A stretch of 64,000 nucleotides of DNA, from contig JAIGNY010002788.1 of the NCBI GenBank assembly GCA_020152595.1, forward strand, positions 77,001-141,000. Direction: 5' to 3'. Below, piece after piece: positions 1-13,100 of the stretch; the stretch's first letter is position 1; each line of letters starts with the position of its first letter. The position numbers and the translations under genes were made by a program. The notes under the pieces were generated by a model. The model was given only the letters and a program-made list of their open reading frames with translations. It was not told the DNA's origin and made no database searches. Origin of the DNA: Chiridota heheva (Eukaryota > Echinodermata > Holothuroidea > Apodida > Chiridotidae).

Positions 1-2869
1 AGTACGGTCCAGTAGCTCTTTAGATTTCTCGTTTTTGTTGCCCAGAATGGTTGAAAATTGACACAAACTGACCAAATTTAAGTGATGAAAAGAAGTCAAT
101 TTTAAATTCTCATGTAACTCTCTATATGTTATCATTTCTAAAAAGACAGAAAAGGAATTTCCCCTGAAAACTGAGAACAATCGGGCAAAATTGTGCAGGC
201 GTTAATGGGTGATGCCTTGGTCTAAAGATTTCTTGTTTTTGATTCCCCTAAATCAGTAAATGGCCTAAGCTGAACACAAAGTTCCAAAATGTAAATGGAA
301 AATCTTGGGATCATGGGGTAAAGCAAGGGTAAGCTAAGGATCATGGGTGGGATTTGCCTATACCAAAAATGGAGGGGAAAAGTCAAAAGTGTGTGTGTGT
401 GTGGGAGGGGGGGGGGGAACCACCCGATCATGCTAAGATGCAAAAAATCACCATACAAAAGATAATTCAGAAGAATAAACTAGGGGCAAGTTCCCCCTTA
501 AATCCCGCCTATGGTAGGGATCCAGGAGGGGCCCGGGAAGCTCGTGAGTTTTTCTTGTTTTTGATGCCCCAAAATCAACACAAACTGACAAAATAGGACA
601 ATTTAAGTGGTGATAAGAAAATAATATCAAATTCTCAAGTTCAAATTTACTCAGATAAGCATTATAGGGTTACCATTCCTAAACAGGCATGGGAGAAATT
701 TCTCCTAAAAATTGAGAATAAGTTCGGAAAATTGTGCAAGCGTTTATGGGTAAAGTCTTGGTCGAAAGACTTTCTTTTTTGCCCCAAAGTGGCTTAAAAT
801 CAACACAAAAATCCAAAATGTAAATTATGAAAACAAGAACATTTTAAATTTTCTCAGATAGGCATTTTCGGTTATCATTTCTAATTGTCTAAACAAGCAT
901 GCAGAGAACTTGAGAAAATTCGGCCAAAATTGTTCATGGACGCAGCCCTGGTAGCGTCCAGGGGCGAAGCCCCCGAAGATATAGTTTTCGATGCCCAAAA
1001 ATGGCCCATGATCATCGGGGCTCTGGATTTTAAACGTGTGTGGGTCGGCATCTTTCATATACATCCAAGTTGCCCAACCCGAGACCAATCAGCATTATAC
1101 CAAGTCGAGCGGACCATAACCCCTTGTAAAAAATCTAAAGTGGGACGGAGGGGAGGCAAAACAAGTAAAAGGTACATATTCTCTCTACAGTGGCGTATGT
1201 AGCGGGGGTCAGGGGAACTGCCCCTCCCGTGGCAAAATTTAGTATGTGAAATCTACGTATAGCGGAATACACCAGAATAGTATACATAGTCAGAAATAGA
1301 CTGTAATCTGGTAATAATGAATTCATAAATACCATTATAAAGTTTATCTAATTTTTTCACTATTTCAATTATTTTTCCTCAAACTTTCTTCAGGTATATT
1401 ACAAATACCCTTCCTAGATTCAGTTTTTCTACTTTTTTGACATATCCCATTGTTTTAAAGTCACAAAATTGCAGGGAAAAAATATGATAGAATACATAAA
1501 AACTGGCTGCGGCATCACAGCTAGTCTGATTTTAATAATTTCTACACAAATAATACCAAACTTTAAACTTAAATATCTCCTTCACGAAGTAAGATTTTTG
1601 AATGCTTTTTTCACTTTTGTTTCTTTTGAAATCCTCCTTCATATGAAATATTCAAGTAGTCATTTCAGCAATTTTCTGCGCTGAAAATCGCGAGAAATGC
1701 AGGGATTCCTGGGGTTTCGCCCCATTTACGTGCAGCTTCGTCAAATAGATGTTGACACATATTAAGGCCTTTTTTGTTATTAAAACCATGATAAACGTAG
1801 GGCTTCCTGCGAAACCCTGGGTCCCCACCAGGGCTTCGCCCATGTAGCATGCCTACAGTTGACACAATTTTAAACGAACGTATTACAAATTTATTTTCTT
1901 CGGGATATCTTCTGCAATTTTACTGTTTCAGGCATATCTCCTTCAATTTTCGGTAAGAAAAAATTCAGTTTGTGGAAAAAAATTCAAAATTTGTGTTTTA
2001 TTTTGCAGAAATTTTCGTAATAATTTCTTTAATATTTGGGCAGTTTTCTTCAATTTTCAGGAATTTCCTTCAATTTGTGACAATTTCTTCAGATGAAAAG
2101 TTTTTCTTCAATTCTGGGAAGATTTCCTTCATTTTCGGGAGATTTCCTTCAATATTTGAAAAATTTCAGCGCTTCGGAGGCTAGATATCAGAATCATGTC
2201 CTCTCAACTCGGCATGATACTGACATCATCATACTTGGGCACCTAGTTCATTATGCCTAGTTCATAATCACTTAGTATGCTCTGATCAGGGAGCCTAATT
2301 CTGTCCGCCTGATAGTTGTCCAAACAGCCGATTCAAACTGTCAAAGGTGGAAACTTTACTTTGGTCTATGAAGCTTGAGGCACAGGCTACTTTCCAATCA
2401 TTGAAAAGGTTGAAGGTTGGCTTCCCAATATTTTTCCCCTGGATAGGAAACTATAGGATCTACTCCACGGTAACGTCATGATATTCAGAGAAAATGGGTG
2501 ATTTACCCAGTGATGGCAACTACGGGGTATTCCCCACCACAAGATCGCCAAGTCGCTCCCCAGCCCTTATAAATTGTTGTACGTGTGACAAATTTTGTAC
2601 GATCTATAGGCCTTCCTCCATGAGAAAAAGTGACCTCTTCTTTCCCCACCCCACACCCTTTTCTTGTTTTTCGTTTTAGAAATTTGCAATATCAGGAAAT
2701 CTCTCAAACGAAGACCTTTTAGTGGGGAACAAGACGACTTTCTTGCAATGCAATAAATTTTGATATTTACCCCCACCTTTCTAAGGTGCCTTTAAACTAT
2801 AGGCCCCTAATTTCAAAAACTTGAAATGACTGGAAATTTTGGACTGCGGATTAATGACTGGAAATTTCT
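1..2869. other. Non-coding stretch of degenerate repeats
   Basis: No gene is recognised here. Two or three decayed copies of one sequence lie at about 60-330, 560-820 and 820-1000; they share phrases such as GAGAACAATCGGGCAAAATTGTGCA and TTTCTTGTTTTTGATTCCCC in diverged form. The piece at about 424-520 (GCTAAGATGCAAAAAA, then TCACCATAC) resembles 37923-38020, so it belongs to a dispersed family. Short GGGGCTTCGCCCC-type palindromic words recur at about 940-980 and 1700-1850. From about 1920 to 2170 a degenerate repeat built on TTTCCTTCAATTTTCGGGAG is visible. Open frames here are short and show no domain. Confidence 0.5.
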
Positions 2870-4622
2870 TTGGTTTTTAAATTCAAAAGATTAAAGACAA
2901 TATTGACACTATCGAAGTTGAACTCTGCGATGAACTCCACTGTGTTGATGTGATTTTTGATTCCTTCACACCATTATCTGCACATGTTCGCAAACTAGTT
3001 TTAAACCTTCTAAAAGTTTGAGTTGTATCCGCGATCCAATACCAACATGGCTGCTTAAGGACTGCCTTGAATCAATTCTCCCTGTGCTTACAACAATGGT
3101 GAATTTATCTCTCAGAGATGGTGCAGTACCTAATAGTTGGAAAAATGCCCCTCTGCTAAAAAAAGCAGGATTGGGGTGTTCATTTTCCAACTACGGACCT
3201 GTAAGTAATTTGACTTTCGTATCAAAATTGGTCGAGTGGGCGGTAGTTGACCAGATTGTTTCTCACTGCTCACAACATGCTCCCCTTCCAGATTGTCAGT
3301 CTGCTTACAGAAAAAACTACTCGGAGACAGCGCTAATGAAAATTCACAACGATATTATGTTAAATATGGACAAACAACGATGCACACTTTTGTTATTTTT
3401 GGATCTGAGTGCTGCATTTGATACCGTAAACCACACCTCTCCTCAACACCTCCACTCTCAGTTTGGAATTGCTGGTGATATCCAACAATGGCTCATATCC
3501 TATCTATCGTCTAGAAAGCAACATGTTTTTGTTAAAGGTGCTAGATCCAAAAAAATTCCGTTGGACTGTGGCTTACCTCAAGGCAGCTGCTTGGGTCCTA
3601 TATTATTCTTGTGTTATGTTTCTCAACTCTTCAGTATTGTGTCAAAGCATATCCCACAAGCCCATAGCTATGCTTATGATACTCAGCTTTACTGCTCATT
3701 CACTGCCAGCTCTATCTCAGAGAAAGAGGCAGTCAGGGCAATGCAATCTCTTATTGCTGAAATAAGGTCTTGGATGGTCAAGAATAATCTCATGATCAAT
3801 GACTCCAAGACTTAATTTCTTCTAATTGGCACTCGTCAGCAATTAGCTAAAGCTGGAGTCCAATCCATCAAAGTTGGTGATACTAAAATAAAACCATCTG
3901 TTAGTGTAAAAAATTTGGGTGTTTATTTGGACAACCACATGTCTATGAATATTCATATTGGGAAAGTTTGTTCCAAAGCTTATCACGGTCTTTATAACAT
4001 TCGTCAGATTTCCAAATATCTTAATGTAGATTCCATAAAAACCCTTATTAATGCTTTTGTTATAAGTCACATTGATTATTGTAATTCACATCTTGTTGGA
4101 TTATCAACTTTACAGAATTTAAGGAATACTTAATGGTGCTGCTCGGTTAATTTTCAGACTACCAAAATTTTCTCACATTAATGCTGTTTTGAAACCCCTC
4201 ACTGGTTACCAGTCAAACAAAGAATTGATTATAAAATTATTTTACAAGTTTTCAAGTGCATTAAAGGCCTTGCTCCAAAATATCTATGTGAAATGGAAGT
4301 TTCCATATTTGTTGCCCGTATTAAGCATAAAACTCTTGGCGAAAGGGCCTTTGCTTATAAAGGTCCTTGGATGTGGAATTCACTAAAACTGAAGTCAAAT
4401 GTATTGATAATGTATCCCTGATCTCCTTCAAAACTAAGCTTAAAACTGTTTTGTTTAAAATAACATTAATCTAATTAATGTGCAGCTTGATCTATTGTAT
4501 TTCTATTTATGTTATCATTTCTGTATTCTTATTTTTGTTTTCGTATCTAATTTCCTTGTATGTAAAGCGCTTTTGAATGTTTTTACAAAATTAGTACTAT
4601 ATAGTTTTATGTATTATTATAA
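2870..4622 (+). mobile_element. 5'-truncated CR1/L2-type LINE
   Basis: Reverse transcriptase and 3' end of a non-LTR retrotransposon of the CR1/L2 group. The frame open from 3018 to 3815 carries RT motifs: DPIPTWLLKDCL near 3034, the first catalytic block FLDLSAAFDTV near 3398-3430, and LPQGSCLGPILF near 3571-3606. The YADD box reads AYD in SYAYDTQLY near 3670, so one catalytic aspartate is lost. Coding-like sequence continues in other frames (NLGVYLDNHMSMNIHI near 3912; IDYCNSHL near 4072), so the copy is broken by stops and frameshifts. The start near 2870 is approximate; the endonuclease is missing. The 3' end has the TGTAAAGCGC word (4560) and an ATTATTAT tail typical of CR1/L2. This is a dead copy. 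Confidence 0.85.
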
Positions 4623-7131
4623 AGAGGAAATATCGATTCAAGTTCAGCTCTAGCATTTGTTTATGATCGGCCAACTCCACTCGTTAAACCAGGCTGTAAG
4701 TATTACTGTATGGTATGGTACACTGTAACTTTCACATTACGTTAGTGTTGTATACAACCATTTTTGAAACAAAATTAAGAATCTGCTAAATGATTGTACA
4801 AAATGGTACCAATAAATGTAATTTAAAAAAAAGTTGATGCTTCATTTATTGAGTGAGTAAACAATTGGGGAAAGGGCAAAAGGAAACCTAATGGAGGATT
4901 TCTACAGGTTATCATACCATTGTGTGTCATTCAGTCAGAGTGGATCATGTGCTGTACTGTCCTACCCTTTCGTCATGAAAAAATCAATAAGTAATAAGCA
5001 AACAATTGGATACCTAAAAATAAGCCGGATTTTTCACATTTTGGGATCGATTTTGTAAGAAAGTGTTTGTGGTGAGTGTTTATGAAGGGCATTAATATCA
5101 ATTTATGCAAAGTGGTTGCTACCTGTCCATATATAGAACCTTTTGAAATGGCTGTGCATAAAATATCGAGACATCACAATACATTATTTGCACCGCTAGA
5201 ATTTCATCACAAAAAAATGTAGAAAATGCTGAAAATTGTCCTTAGAAGCTCGTTGACAAGATGTGTAATGTCAACAAATTAGAAAATACAGGGAAAGAAT
5301 TTAAAAAGAAAGTTTTGTAAATCGTGGGACATCAAATTGTCGTCACGAACATCCTTACAAAATGATGAAATCGCACATAGCTACATGAATTCAATGGTCC
5401 TTCGTCCGTCAGTGACAGGGTCAGTGACCAGAGCCCTAGCCTTTGGACGCAAGAAGAATTCTTTGCTATTGAATACAGCCAAGTTTGATAATTATGAAGT
5501 CTTTGTTCTTCAACTTCAAAAATCACCTTTCTGTCCATACATCAAAATTTTGCACATGTTAAATAACACTTCAACTTTGATCAGCCGTAATTCCAAATTA
5601 AAGGACATAAGGACATTCAGTTCTAATTTTTTGATTGGTTGAAATTGAAACCAATTGCAAAACGCATCTCTTGTGATCATATTTTGCACTATATCAATAA
5701 TGCAGCAACATCTTCCGGCACATTAGTGACGTGGCCAAATGAAAAAGGTGCTGGGCTTTGCGCAGCGATTTGATTTGGTTCCAAATGTAGCAAGTTAAAA
5801 TCTTGTCAAGGCAGAGTTTTTTTTCTTTGTCTATTCTGCTCATTTGAATTAAATGCATGGAGCTATTAACCAAATTAATTGAAGTTAATAGCTCCATTAC
5901 TAAAATAACAAATTTGTACAGTTCTGTTCAATTCGGCCATGTCACATTATAACACATGCATATTGTATGCACAACCTCAGCTGAGATTGAAGGATACCTG
6001 TAAAAGTGCACTCAAATGTAGTGATGTACTTGACAATATGAGAGTGCCATTGGTGGATGGCCAAAATGGAGAAAAATTGTTCACAACACCTGCCAGAGTG
6101 TCAATGGCAAGAGAATTGAAGAGAATAAAAAACAACGTTGCAAAAGGTGCACAAGGAATGATTAATTTAAACTTTATTTTGTTGTTTCCCATGTTTTTTG
6201 CCCGCTTCAGGAGATAGGCGAATATATATATTAAAATAACGACGAATTTGTAGTTCTGTTCAACTCGGGCGTGTCACGTTACAACACATGCATACTGTAT
6301 GCACAATGTGCACATGCCAAATCTCCATACACACACTGTATGAAATATGCTTCCCTTGTAATACCTTGATGACATGTGTAAGTACATGACATGTACTTAC
6401 TAACGTCATTGCGATTTGTTTGAAGATGACACCGCTTCTGTAAATAAACTATTCTTATTTAAAGTTTAACTACTGTTCAACTCATAAATTTTTGTTATTT
6501 TCAATCAGTTTTTGTAAATGTCCATACAAATATTAACTTTAAATATATAATACCAGGATCTTCCAAGGTACTTAAAATTGCTAGGCATTTCTTTAACTTC
6601 TATAATATTTTAACATTTTCTGCTGGGAAATAACAAGCAAGATATTTTGTTAAAGGAAAAATATCAATGCAAAGGTACAAATCTCATCAAAATCAAAATC
6701 CACATAAATGAAATACAATTAAAAATGCATAACAAAAAGAAGATATTATTTACAACTGTATCTATTCCCAGATGAACTTCACTTCAGACCAAACACACAA
6801 TTTTGTCAAATTTGATTTATACCATAAATTGGGGTGAAATTACAAAACAAATTATGCCCTGAATTTATCCAAAATAATCCAAGGTGTGAGAAAGCGAAAC
6901 CCTTTCATCTGCATCTACCACCAATGTACACTATTACATAAAACTGTTTCTATTTGCTGCCCAAAAATTGCTGTTTGAAAAATTTCCAAGCACGAAGTAA
7001 AAAAAAAAAAAAAAAAATCCATTTCCAAATGCCAAAGTTAGTATAAGCTGTTACATTTAAGCTTTCCTTTACTGTGCTCTAACAAGTCCGTTCGTGTGTT
7101 TTGGTGCGAAGGGGAGTTCACCTGCTCATGG
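4623..7131. other. Intergenic stretch left of NAA20
   Basis: No gene is recognised. It holds a perfect 14-bp hairpin at 5857-5897 and an approximately 70-bp direct duplication (about 5905-5975 and 6238-6310, sharing ACACATGCATA and TGTATGCACAA). A run of about 18 A lies near 7001-7018. Open frames at 5337-5642 and 5939-6217 have no recognisable domain or splice context. The NAA20 3' UTR must occupy the right part, but I could not pick its polyadenylation site with confidence. Confidence 0.4.
5857..5897. repeat. Perfect hairpin, 14-bp arms
   Basis: Arms ATGGAGCTATTAAC (5857-5870) and GTTAATAGCTCCAT (5884-5897) are exact reverse complements separated by 13 bases. No transposon ends were recognised around it, so its origin is unknown. 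Confidence 0.8.
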
Positions 7132-10100
7132 TCATTCAACATCTTCTGGACGAACAGGATCCTTCAGAGCTATCACAGATTTCTTGTCCTTGTCTCTGCT
7201 CAAAGCCTTCCGCATATCTAAAAAAATCAAAAGATACAGGGTATACAATGCTTTTGTATAAGTATTAAGCTCTATAAACACCAATCACAAATCATTGAGT
7301 ACACATGTTGGGATGTTATAAACCACAAACATGCATAAGCTTCATAAGGAATTTAACAATAACCAGAACCAAAAGGTTTTGTGGTTGAGATGCTTTTTTT
7401 TCATAAGCTGATTGATTTGCAAAATTTGTATTAACTGGCATGTCATTGCATAGGCCTATCATGAAATATTTGTTCCATGATATCTATTCATAAGCCACAC
7501 CCACCATGCAGATCAATAAAAATGTTGACAACATTAGCATTTGCACAATAACTAACAACATTATCATAGCAAGTATGGATGCAAAAACGATTGCTCGTTA
7601 ATTCTATATCAAGAATTTGTCAGTAAGCCCCACCTACTCATCAATATTCATGACATCACTACCACAACATTATAACATATGTACAGACCATGGCCCCTGA
7701 TATAGCATAAATCTGATATAACGTTCATGAGATGCAGTATGTTTACTTTACATTTTGGACATTTACATTAAGCCATGCCCACCATGCATACCAATAACAT
7801 CTGCTGTTGATAACATAAGCATGTACAAAATTTCCAACAAAATTACCATGCCCAATATGACACAAAATGGACATACAGTTGCTTATCTATCACTTTTTCA
7901 AAATTTTCACTTTAAGACCCGCCCCTTATTAATTAATATGCATGATATCACCACAACAAACAACTGGGCATAACTACAGACCATGGGATATCAGTGTACC
8001 AAACATGACATGAATCCAGTTTACCTTTTTGAGATACCGTGTTTACAAGCTCTATTCAGCAAAATCATATTAAGTCCTGCCCACTCAACATTTTTAAAAT
8101 CATGAACATACTGTACACACACCAGCTAACATAATTATTCCAAATATGAAACAAATTTAAACAAAACTGATATGCGGTTGTTAATATAGGAACATTTCAA
8201 GATTTTTACATTAAGCCCTGTCTATTCATTAATATGCAAGATACCACCACCAAAAAAAACAAGGCACATCTACAGACCATGGGCTATCTGCGTACCAAAC
8301 ATGACATGAATCCAGTTTACCTTTCTTGAGATACCGTGTTTACAAGCTCTATTCAGCAAAATCATATTAAGTCCTGCCCACTCAACATTTTTAAAATCAT
8401 GAACATACTGTACACACACCAGCTAACATAATTATTCCAAATATGAAACAAATTTAAACAAAACTGATATCACGGTTGTTAATATAGGAACATTTCAAGA
8501 TTTTTACATTAAGCCCTGTCTATTCATTAATATGCAAGATACCACCACCAAAAAAAACAAGGCACATCTACAGACCATGGGCTATCTGCGTACCAAACAT
8601 GACATGAATCCAGTTTACCTTTCTTGAGATACCGTGTTTACAAGTTCTTTTCAGCAAAATCATATTAAGTCCTGCCCACTCAACATTTTTAAAATCATGA
8701 ACATACTGTACACACACCAGCTAACATAATTATTCCAAATATGAAACAAATTTAAACAAAACTGATATGCGGTTGTTAATATAGGAACATTTCAAGATTT
8801 TTACATTAAGCCCTGTCTATTCATTAATATGCAAGATACCACCACCAAAAAAAACAAGGCACATCTACAGACCATGGGCTATCTGCGTACCAAACATGAC
8901 ATGAATCCAGTTTACCTTTCTTGAGATACCGTGTTTACAAGTTCTTTTCAGCAAAATCATATTAAGCCCCACCCATTATGCATATTAATGAAATTTAGGT
9001 TTTTACATCATGAATATGTACATAACACACTAGCTAACATCATAGTTATACCACATATTTTTCGACTTAGTGTGTGCATAATTATTGCCTTGCCAGTACA
9101 GCTAATTAGAGGTGGCTAATTAAAATTCAATATAGAATATCGCATATCAAACGAAAGGTCTAATACATAGTCCCCTGTCCCCCAGAGAAAGAAAAAAAAA
9201 TCCTGAAAAATTTGATATTTCTAGGCGTTATCAGCCCAAATTACACCCCACGGCACGGGGATCACTCCAAAATTCTCAGACTTTGTTCCTCTGCAAAAAC
9301 GGCTCCATGAATATGGACACATCAGTTAACATCATATTTACACCCAAAAAAAAGAACATTTCCAGATTTCTACATTAAGCCCCACCTACTCATTAATATG
9401 CATGACATCAACATCAAAAACAATAGGGCACATCTACGGACCATGAGCTACCTGTTAACCACATATGAGATGATTCTAGTGTATTTTTCTTGAAATATTG
9501 TGTATACGTGCTGGCCATCACAAACATACATACATACAGTACATACATACATACTGTACACACATACATACATACATACATATATACATACACACACACA
9601 CCATTATGACCGCATAGGTTCCTGATACTATCGCATCGTAACCAAACAGCATAAATTATTTCATTATAAATCAGAAGGGACACAATTATTTTTTTCACAA
9701 AGAGAAACAAATTTACAACTCATAGTCCTTAGACCAAAGGAGTCATACAATTATTTTAAGATTGGCTTGCATACACTGTATGCCTCACTGGGATAACCTA
9801 AGTTCTGAATACTAATATAAAAATATAGGCCTGGTAGTTCTGGATATAAGTTTTTTTCATACATAAACACATTTATTTAATCTCTGACCCAACCCCTACC
9901 CCTCCCATCCATAACTTCATTCCACTCAAAGCCATCCAAAACAAAAGTACAAAACTTCAGCAAACCTTTGGCTTTTGCTTTGGTGTCAATTACTTGTATT
10001 ACTAACCAATCATCCGCACTCAAAGCTCTAACCTAGCCATCGTGACTGTAATGTACAATTAATTAAGAAAAGCAACGTTATAAAGCCCTAAAAAAACTGT

Positions 10101-13100
10101 CCAGTGCTGCAGGTAGGTGGAGATTCAAATATTCATGATAGTCACTTGCTATTCACACAAGCAAGCATTTTCAATGACACTTCATCTTATTTATTGAATA
10201 TATATGATAGCATGCCCCAACTATACAACTTAATGAATTAAGCTTAATAGAGAAGTATTGTTATATCAATAAATATATCAATTGTCATATAAAGTAAATA
10301 TACACGCCCTCATTTTTATACCACTGTAAAGTCTGGTAAATTGAAATGATTTTATTCATTCAAAATACCAGATTCCATTTTGACAATTTATAGAAACTCT
10401 AATTATAACAATATTTCAAAAAAAATTCTTTAATGTAATTTGTAAATGGTAAAACATCAAGATAACACCTTTTGCATATACTGATACAATGCAAAGGAAG
10501 TGACGTTATTTGTCCACACAAGTGTCATGTATTTGTTGACTTACCAAAGGCGTCCTCATCTGGATCCCCGGAGTAATACTCTAGCACCCTCCTATAGATC
10601 GTGTAACCCAGTCTGTTGTACATGTCAACGGCGATCTCATTGGATACACGGACAAAGAGATCAACAAAAAAGCAAGCTTTCCTGCATGTGAAGCAAAAAA
10701 AAAACAATTGAAAATCTCAGAAAACTGTCAAGACAAAATAAGGGTGTGTAGTAAAGTGATATAAAATAAAAGTTGAATTCCTTTATGGCAGAATTGAATA
10801 CTTTTACCTGAAATTGTGTCAATCAGTATTTTGAACAAAAAATGAATGGAAACCATAACCATGTTCATTTGAGTTAATTTTTGTCAAAATGATGATCAAA
10901 CAATTATTTTATCAAGTATCAAACAGTATTCTAAAAAGTCAGTATTATTTTTTTTTTTTATTTTTCTCAATGACATTCTTAATGAAGACAATGTTAACAA
11001 GGAACTGATGATTTAGTCAGTTAAGCAAAAGACTGAGATGCTGGAGGTTCAAAGTTTGAGACCACCTACATCCCATGATTTACCATTGATAGAATGACAT
11101 CCAATGCATAGGTCGGTCTTTTGCATGTCACATTCTCCTCACTCGACCTTTAGGGAATGTAGACAAGAATTGGGTGGTGCTCACCACCTGCCTGGTTTTC
11201 TTAATATTTCTCAAGAAAAACAGGGTCCTTCTGACCCTGTCAAATTAGTTTAGGTGTTGTCACTTAATGAAAATGAGCTTCACTGTCTAGCATTTTTTCC
11301 TGTAATGTAGTGGTAAAATATCTGTGGAAAATATAAAATGAATTGCAAAGACAATTTTTATCAATCTTTTGACCACCACATTCAAAGTTTCATTACCTCT
11401 CTGATACAGACTCCAGTATGTTCATCAATTTTGCAGCCAGTCCCAATCGACGATACTCGGGAGCAACTGTCAGAGCAGTCACATGACCATGCCAAGTCTC
11501 TTGCTGCACATGACCTTCAGCTTTACCCATGACTGATACAAGAAACAAAATCATTTAGAAATATCTTTAATGGCACAATAATAAAATATAAACATCAATA
11601 TATCTATTATCTATATTATTGATCTATCTCAGCCCTCCACCTATATATTTCAGCCCTCTGTAGAGGGTTGAAATACATACATACATCATTTATCAACTTC
11701 CAGAAACAGAAGTGTGTCTTTTCTCAATGTAGAGTTAAATTTGACTATTTTAATTATAGATACAAAACTGCAAGCAGGGTGAGCTTGATCACAATCTCTG
11801 AGCATTAAAATAAGATGTTACCAAAAGAAATCAACAAGATCTCTCTTTGAACTTCTTAAGATTTTTAATCTACCAATTTATCTGTTTATATTAAATTCCT
11901 GTCACAACAATACAAATACAATACAAACTGTGCTACTATCAATGACACAGATTTACAAGTTATACAAATACATTATTTCAACTAAAATTACATAATGCTT
12001 ACTGTTTAGAAAAATCAATTTTTACACACATACCAGAAGAGGTTTTACTAAGTGCATCAGAGCAAACTATTCAATTGATTGATTGATTAATTAATTGCTT
12101 GATTGATTTATTGACTGATTTACTTACTGTATCCCATTATCCTTCCAGAGGGTGATTCACAAACCTGAAAGTACTCAGGCCAATGTGCCAGATACTGCAA
12201 GTAAAATGGTATGCCATACTGAAAGAAATTCAGTTAAGGAATGATATACTTACTTCCCTTTAATATTTCTATTGCAAATCAAATTTCAAATATGACCTTT
12301 ACATATTGAGTTATACAATTAACCTTTATAAACCTGGTCTTTCAAACTATCAATGTGATTGTGGTTTTTTAGTACAAAGAGGATCTTTATTATGAATGTC
12401 AGGTTACAAAATATTTGCTTATTTAATATTAGTTCCGAATCTCAAATCTAATCTAAAAAAGTGAAATTAAAACAGTATATAGCATAAATTATAAAAATGT
12501 TTCAAATATTTGGTAGTACAACTTTTGAGTACCTATTGAATTATCAATTTGATTGATTTAACAAGGTCTAAACCACATAACCAAAGTTTGACAAATCCTG
12601 TCCTGATGCCTGGGACAAGTAAAACTTTTATTCTGTGCAATGTGGGCAAGCAAAAGAAACTGAGCTACAAACCACTCGAAATTGAGAGTTAAGAATTCAG
12701 CTTTAAAGGGCACAATTAAACCGTTTCCACTGTACACAAGCTAGGGGTGAACAAGTGGCCGCCTGACAGGCATCTTGGTGATTTCGCACACTTTGAAATC
12801 AACTGATTCTTCTGTGTTATCATAGCTATGTAAGTGCATTCATCTTGGTGTTCCAGATTACAGAAACAATCTAATGTTTGCAGATCATCATTAAGATCTC
12901 AATTCCTGTGGTGGATTGACAAAGGATACTGTTTCTGTCAGAGGATCCAAGTTTCTATGAAAAAAAATCAAAAGAATATCATCATTTTGACATGCAGTCA
13001 CATGACATAATTTACAAGAAATGACTGCTGGGGCTACAACAAAGTTGAAACAATTCTTTCGATGTAATAAAAGGTAAAAAGTGGATCAAAGATTTATTTG

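Noticed and set aside
5939-6217. 92-codon plus-strand frame that looks partly protein-like
   Set aside because: No recognised domain; its start lies in a duplicated non-coding segment and no convincing splice partners were found.
9414-9710. 98-codon minus-strand frame with YVCMYVC repeats
   Set aside because: Translation of the ACAT/CA microsatellite.
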